Below are positions 6,263-9,172 of a DNA stretch of 9,172 bases, one piece after another (the stretch's first letter is position 1; each line of letters opens with the position of its first letter). The notes below the pieces were generated by a model that ran no database searches, was not told the origin of the DNA, and saw nothing but the letters and a program-made list of their open reading frames with translations. The DNA is from Sulfuricella sp. (GTDB lineage Bacteria > Pseudomonadota > Gammaproteobacteria > Burkholderiales > Sulfuricellaceae). Both the position numbers and the translations under genes were made by a program. The stretch covers positions 1 through 9,172 of the forward strand of contig JAIOJM010000218.1 in NCBI GenBank assembly GCA_019911785.1. Reading direction: 5' to 3'.

Positions 6263-7235
6263 GGATGCCGTCGATCGGGCCGATCTCAACCGCTTCCGTT
6301 TCTGGCTCCAGCTGGCGATGTTCGCGCTGTTGGTCTATGGAGGCTATCTGGCCATCGACCTGGGTTCCCGCCTGCCGATGTTCTCCTGCGGCTTCAACCA
6401 GGAGGGCAGGGCCGGCGTCTGTTACCTGCTGCCGCTCCAGCATCAGTTGGCCCGACCGTGGCCCGCGCTCTTCGGCTACGCGGGCCTGAGCGTCCTCACC
6501 GGCTTCGGCATCTTCTTTCTCTGGTTCATTGCGCTCAACAAGGGCTGGTGCGGTTATGTCTGCCCCCTGGGCACCATCCAGGACTGGATCACGGCCTTGC
6601 GTCGCCGGCTCGGCGTGCGCTACAGCCGCTACACCCAGGGCCAGTTCCGCCAGCTCAGCCGGATCAAGTACCTCCTGCTCGCCCTGATGATCCTGATCCC
6701 GCTCGGAATCGGCGGCGGCTGGTTCTCCCGCGACATGGGCACGCCCTTTTGTCTGATCTGTCCGGGACGGATGATCCTGCCCATGTTTACTGGCGATTTT
6801 TCGCACTTTACCATCGATTTCTCCAGCAAGACGGCACTGGTCATGACAGCGCTTGGAATGGGCATCACCGGCCTGTTCCTGGCCGGGGCATTCGTCAAGA
6901 AGCGCTTCTTCTGCTTCTTCTGCCCGATGAGCGCACTTCACTACCTGATCTCCAAGCCGGCGCTGCTCAAGCTCAAGAAGGATGGCGACAAATGCACCCG
7001 CTGCGGCGATTGCTACACCGTCTGCGACATGGAGATCAAGGAAATCGCCGACGACATCAAGACCAGGGACATCATGATGGACGACTGCATCCTGTGCCTG
7101 AAATGCGTTGCCGCCTGCCCCGAGCCGGGGGCATTGAAGGTCAATTTCGCCAGCGTCACCTTCTTCGAATCGACGGAGGAAGGTTTTCTCAAGCGTACCC
7201 AAAAAGGATTGAAAGCCGAGCGCCATGAGCACTAA
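6249..7235 (+). CDS. NapH/NosR-like membrane 4Fe-4S electron-transfer protein
   Basis: This 328-aa polytopic protein probably passes electrons between the membrane and a cytoplasmic iron-sulfur acceptor. Membrane segments lie at about residues 17-38, 77-96, 139-157 and 195-215. CGYVCP (101-106), CLICP (168-172) and CFFCP (222-226) are the membrane-edge cysteine motifs of the NapH/NosR/CcoG-type family. Two classical [4Fe-4S] ferredoxin motifs follow: Cys 249/252/255/259 and Cys 280/283/286/290 (the latter ending in CPEP). Two further cysteines (47 and 58) lie in the loop after the first helix. The start overlaps the upstream gene by 14 bp and has a strong AGGAGGT (6234-6240) 8 bases before it. 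The stop overlaps the next gene by 11 bp. There are no other nap or nos genes nearby, so a nitrate or N2O role is unlikely. Serving the downstream reductase and its activator as electron donor is a plausible inference. Confidence 0.85.
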   Translation: MKSLKDAVDRADLNRFRFWLQLAMFALLVYGGYLAIDLGSRLPMFSCGFNQEGRAGVCYLLPLQHQLARPWPALFGYAGLSVLTGFGIFFLWFIALNKGWCGYVCPLGTIQDWITALRRRLGVRYSRYTQGQFRQLSRIKYLLLALMILIPLGIGGGWFSRDMGTPFCLICPGRMILPMFTGDFSHFTIDFSSKTALVMTALGMGITGLFLAGAFVKKRFFCFFCPMSALHYLISKPALLKLKKDGDKCTRCGDCYTVCDMEIKEIADDIKTRDIMMDDCILCLKCVAACPEPGALKVNFASVTFFESTEEGFLKRTQKGLKAERHEH

Positions 7236-8511
7236 ACCCACCACTGCGGCAATCGCGCCCATCCCTTACAACCGCAGCCGCCAGGCGCGGGAGGCGGAGA
7301 CCGTGCTCGACCACATCACCGACGATTTCGACGATAACCCGGCGGCGATGGCCTATTTCTACGATCTATTCCGGCGCACCTATTGCCAGGGCGAATCTAT
7401 CGAACGGGAGGGCGTACGGGTGGGCACCACCTGCATCCATGCCCCGGAGGAATTGATCTACGCCATGGGGGCAACGCCGGTGCGCCTGTGCAACGGCTCC
7501 TACCACTACGACCAGGTTGGCGCCGATTTCATGCCGGCCAAGTCCTGTTCCCTGGTCAAGGCCACCCTCGGCATGTTGAGTTCCGAGAACGCGATTCCCA
7601 AAGTCGGCAAGCTGGATTTGATCGTCAACCCCACCACCTGCGACCAGAAGAAAAAAGCCAGCGCCATGATGGTGGGCATGGGGCATACCGTTTACAACCT
7701 GGAATTGCCGCCGGCCAAGGAAAGCGAGCAGGCCAGGCTTTACTGGCAGCGGTCGGTGCGCGAGTTCGTCCAGCAATTGCGCCAGCTCACCGGCAAGAAA
7801 CTCACCCGCAAGAACCTGATGGCAGCCATGGCCAGGACCAGCCGCGCCCAAGCCGCCTTCCGCACCCTGCACAACTTCCGCCGCAAGGCGCCCTCGCTGG
7901 TTCTCGGCAAGGACGTGTTCCTGATTACCAACGCTTATTTCTTCGACGACATCGAGCGCTGGACCGAGGCGGTGGAAACGCTCAACGCCGAACTGGCGCA
8001 GCGCGAGAAGGATGGTTTTTGCGCCGCACAGAAGAAGGCGCCGCGCATTCTTTTTACTGGTTCGCCGCCGATCTTCCCCAATCTCAAGTTGCCACTGCTG
8101 ATCGAGGAATCCGGCGGTGTGGTGGTGGCGGACGAGACCTGCTCCGCCAACCGCATGCTCTACGACATGACCGCCGTGGACGAGTGGCTGGTCAACGACA
8201 TGGTGGACAGCTTGGCGGACAAGTACCTCAAGCCCTGCACCTGCCCGATTTTCACCCACAACGACGACCGCCTCCGCCGCCTGGTGGAACTGGCCAAGAG
8301 CTTCGCCGTGGATGGCGTGGTGTATCAGGCTTTCTCCGGTTGCCAGGTGTACGAGATGGAGCAGAGGAGCGTGGCGGAAACCCTCAACAAAGAGGGCATC
8401 GCCATGCTCTACATCGAAACCGACTACAGCCCGGACGACATGGGGCAGCTCACAACCCGGATCGAGGCGTTCCTGGAATCCCTGAAAACCCGCAAGAAAA
8501 ACCGCGCATGA
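7225..8511 (+). CDS. Double-cubane-cluster-type reductase (2-hydroxyacyl-CoA dehydratase family)
   Basis: This 428-aa cytoplasmic protein belongs to the HgdB/BcrB/BcrC/FldC superfamily, whose members receive very low-potential electrons from an ATP-hydrolysing activator. The single chain, with cysteine motifs in both halves, fits the double-cubane-cluster protein type, where one polypeptide binds an [8Fe-9S] double cubane. Candidate ligands are C70 (TTCIHAPEELIYAMGA), C108 (PAKSCSLVK) and C139 (PTTCDQKKK) in the N-terminal half, and C306 (DETCSANR), C338/C340 (PCTCP) and C373 (FSGCQVYEMEQR) in the C-terminal half; C54, C89 and C266 are also present. No second dehydratase subunit is adjacent, which argues against a classical two-subunit 2-hydroxyacyl-CoA dehydratase or a four-subunit benzoyl-CoA reductase. 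The ATG overlaps the preceding gene by 11 bp with only a weak ribosome binding site, suggesting translational coupling. The activator gene lies downstream. Family is firm; substrate is unknown. Confidence 0.87.
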   Translation: MSTKPTTAAIAPIPYNRSRQAREAETVLDHITDDFDDNPAAMAYFYDLFRRTYCQGESIEREGVRVGTTCIHAPEELIYAMGATPVRLCNGSYHYDQVGADFMPAKSCSLVKATLGMLSSENAIPKVGKLDLIVNPTTCDQKKKASAMMVGMGHTVYNLELPPAKESEQARLYWQRSVREFVQQLRQLTGKKLTRKNLMAAMARTSRAQAAFRTLHNFRRKAPSLVLGKDVFLITNAYFFDDIERWTEAVETLNAELAQREKDGFCAAQKKAPRILFTGSPPIFPNLKLPLLIEESGGVVVADETCSANRMLYDMTAVDEWLVNDMVDSLADKYLKPCTCPIFTHNDDRLRRLVELAKSFAVDGVVYQAFSGCQVYEMEQRSVAETLNKEGIAMLYIETDYSPDDMGQLTTRIEAFLESLKTRKKNRA

Positions 8512-8513
8512 AC

Positions 8514-8677
8514 CTGAAAAACTCACTTTATCCACAGATGAACACAGATTTACACAGATTTTCAAAGACGGGCTTTCATTACCTGCATCACCCAGGAGGT
8601 GAGTCGAGGGCATTCGTCAATATGCTGATTCTGCGTGATCTTATCTGTGTTCATCTGCGCCATCTGAGGATTATTGG
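8514..8677. repeat. Inverted 'acagat' repeat insert between reductase and activase genes
   Basis: This non-coding stretch separates two genes that would otherwise be tightly coupled. The left arm carries three ACAGAT units at 8534, 8544 and 8554, an exact 10-base period. The right arm carries the complement, with ATCTG units at 8643, 8653 and 8662. The 15-mer CAGATGAACACAGAT (8535-8549) is the exact reverse complement of 8643-8657, and similarity continues imperfectly inward. Similar acagat-type intergenic repeats are, from memory, common and dispersed in proteobacterial genomes. The flanks share the 6-mer ATGAAC (8508-8513 and 8678-8683), which could be a target-site duplication or a coincidence around start codons. 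There is no transposase. GAGG at 8666-8669, just inside the right end, supplies the ribosome binding site of the activase gene. Confidence 0.6.
8535..8657. repeat. 15-bp perfect inverted repeat inside the insert
   Basis: CAGATGAACACAGAT at 8535-8549 and its exact reverse complement at 8643-8657 enclose 93 bases. In RNA this would form a long imperfect hairpin between the reductase and activase coding regions. Such a structure could stabilise the upstream message or lower downstream expression. It lacks a terminal T-run, so it is not a typical intrinsic terminator. Confidence 0.6.
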
Positions 8678-9172
8678 ATGAACTACTTTGCAGGACTGGA
8701 TATTGGCTCTACCGCCATCAAGGTAGCCCTGGTGGACGAGGAAGGAAAGATTGCCGGCGTCCACGTCTCTTCTTCCGGCAGCCTGTTCCACAAGAACGCC
8801 AAGGAGGCCCTGCAGAACCTGCTGGCCCAACTGGGCATCGCCAAAGACGATGTGCGCTACCTGATCGCCACCGGCTACGGCCGCAAGCTGTTCAAGGAGG
8901 CCGACGACTCCATCAGCGAAATCACCGCCAACGCCATCGGTGCCCATGAAGCGGGCAAGGCCTTCGGCGGCGTGCGCACCATTATCAACATCGGCGGCCA
9001 GGATTCCAAGGCAATCCAGATCGACGACACGGGCAACGTGTCCAACTTCGCCATGAACGACAAATGCGCCGCCGGCACCGGGCGCTTCCTCGACGTGGCG
9101 GCGCGTAACTTGGACATCGACCTGGAGGAACTGGGCGATTACCACTTCAACGGCAAGGGCGCCCCATTGACA
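8678..9172 (+). CDS. Acyl-CoA dehydratase activase-type ATPase (BadF/BadG/HgdC family), 5' part only
   Basis: These are the N-terminal 165 residues of an ASKHA-fold ATPase that couples ATP hydrolysis to one-electron transfer into a double-cubane or dehydratase partner. The frame stays open to the window end. Visible motifs are the phosphate-binding GLDIGSTAIKVAL near the start, the loop ATGYGRKLF, SEITANAIGA, the second nucleotide motif NIGGQDSKAIQ, and NDKCAAGTGRFLDVAA, whose Cys130 should be one of the two cysteines holding the [4Fe-4S] cluster at the dimer interface. The second ligand, expected about 39 residues later, lies beyond the window. TGAGGA at 8665-8670 gives a ribosome binding site 7 bases before the ATG. 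It follows the double-cubane-type reductase gene, its expected partner. The ATG start is inferred from this site and from family N-termini. Confidence 0.93.
   Translation, partial: MNYFAGLDIGSTAIKVALVDEEGKIAGVHVSSSGSLFHKNAKEALQNLLAQLGIAKDDVRYLIATGYGRKLFKEADDSISEITANAIGAHEAGKAFGGVRTIINIGGQDSKAIQIDDTGNVSNFAMNDKCAAGTGRFLDVAARNLDIDLEELGDYHFNGKGAPLT

Noticed and set aside
6183..7262. 359-aa open frame on the - strand opposite the Fe-S membrane protein
   Set aside because: It is an antisense shadow of a well-supported gene, with low-complexity Glu/Ala/Gln composition and no motif.
7366..8613. 415-aa open frame on the - strand opposite the reductase
   Set aside because: It is a typical antisense open frame of high-GC coding DNA, runs into the repeat insert and shows no recognisable domain.
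8508..8681. A 57-aa reading frame filling the gap between reductase and activase, with 4-bp ATGA overlaps at both ends
   Set aside because: Its sequence is just the translation of the acagat repeats, it has no ribosome binding site, and it matches no recognised family. The overlaps are explained by the shared ATGAAC edges.
7383..8681. 432-aa + strand open frame overlapping the reductase in another frame
   Set aside because: It is rich in Arg, Gly and Pro and lacks any family motif, while the overlapped frame has clear cysteine motifs and family blocks.

Overview
The window reads as a high-GC proteobacterial chromosome segment, most likely betaproteobacterial and Rhodocyclales-like. This placement is inference from gene style, the RegA/ActR-type regulator and the anaerobic enzyme families; no taxonomic marker is present. 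Every supported gene lies on the + strand.

Layout: (1) 1-349, the 3' end of a RegA/ActR/PrrA-family redox response regulator. (2) 350-654, a roughly 300-bp non-coding region that holds a 22-bp near-palindrome overlapping two near-identical 13-bp direct repeats, a distal inverted repeat, and a possible three-stem leader just before the next gene. (3) 655-2488, a dedicated tonB-exbB-exbD energy-transduction module. (4) 2544-4850, a 768-aa TonB-dependent outer-membrane receptor. (5) 4856-6262, a secreted protein with a C-terminal membrane anchor, a low-complexity repeated Gly/Met-rich region and a DUF4198-like C-terminal domain. (6) 6249-7235, a NapH/NosR-like polytopic membrane protein with two 4Fe-4S ferredoxin motifs and further CxxCP-type motifs. 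(7) 7225-8511, a 2-hydroxyacyl-CoA dehydratase-family protein of the single-chain double-cubane-cluster reductase type. (8) 8512-8677, a non-coding insert built of 10-nt-phased 'acagat' repeats in inverted arrangement. (9) 8678 to the window end, the N-terminal 165 residues of the matching ASKHA ATPase activator (BadF/BadG/HgdC type).

The genes from tonB to the activator are co-directional with gaps of 166 bp or less, and two pairs overlap (14 and 11 bp), so they look like one transcription unit. Together they suggest a pathway running from the outer membrane to the cytoplasm. The receptor, powered by its own TonB-ExbBD, imports an unknown ligand. A periplasm-facing anchored protein may handle that ligand, a membrane iron-sulfur protein may move electrons, and an ATP-driven double-cubane reductase with its activator may carry out a very low-potential reduction. 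The substrate cannot be read from the sequence. The combination of dedicated import and an activase-powered reductase is the most interesting candidate for an undescribed system here. A redox-type regulator directly upstream and RegA-box-like sites in the intervening region would fit redox control of the operon, but that link is inference.
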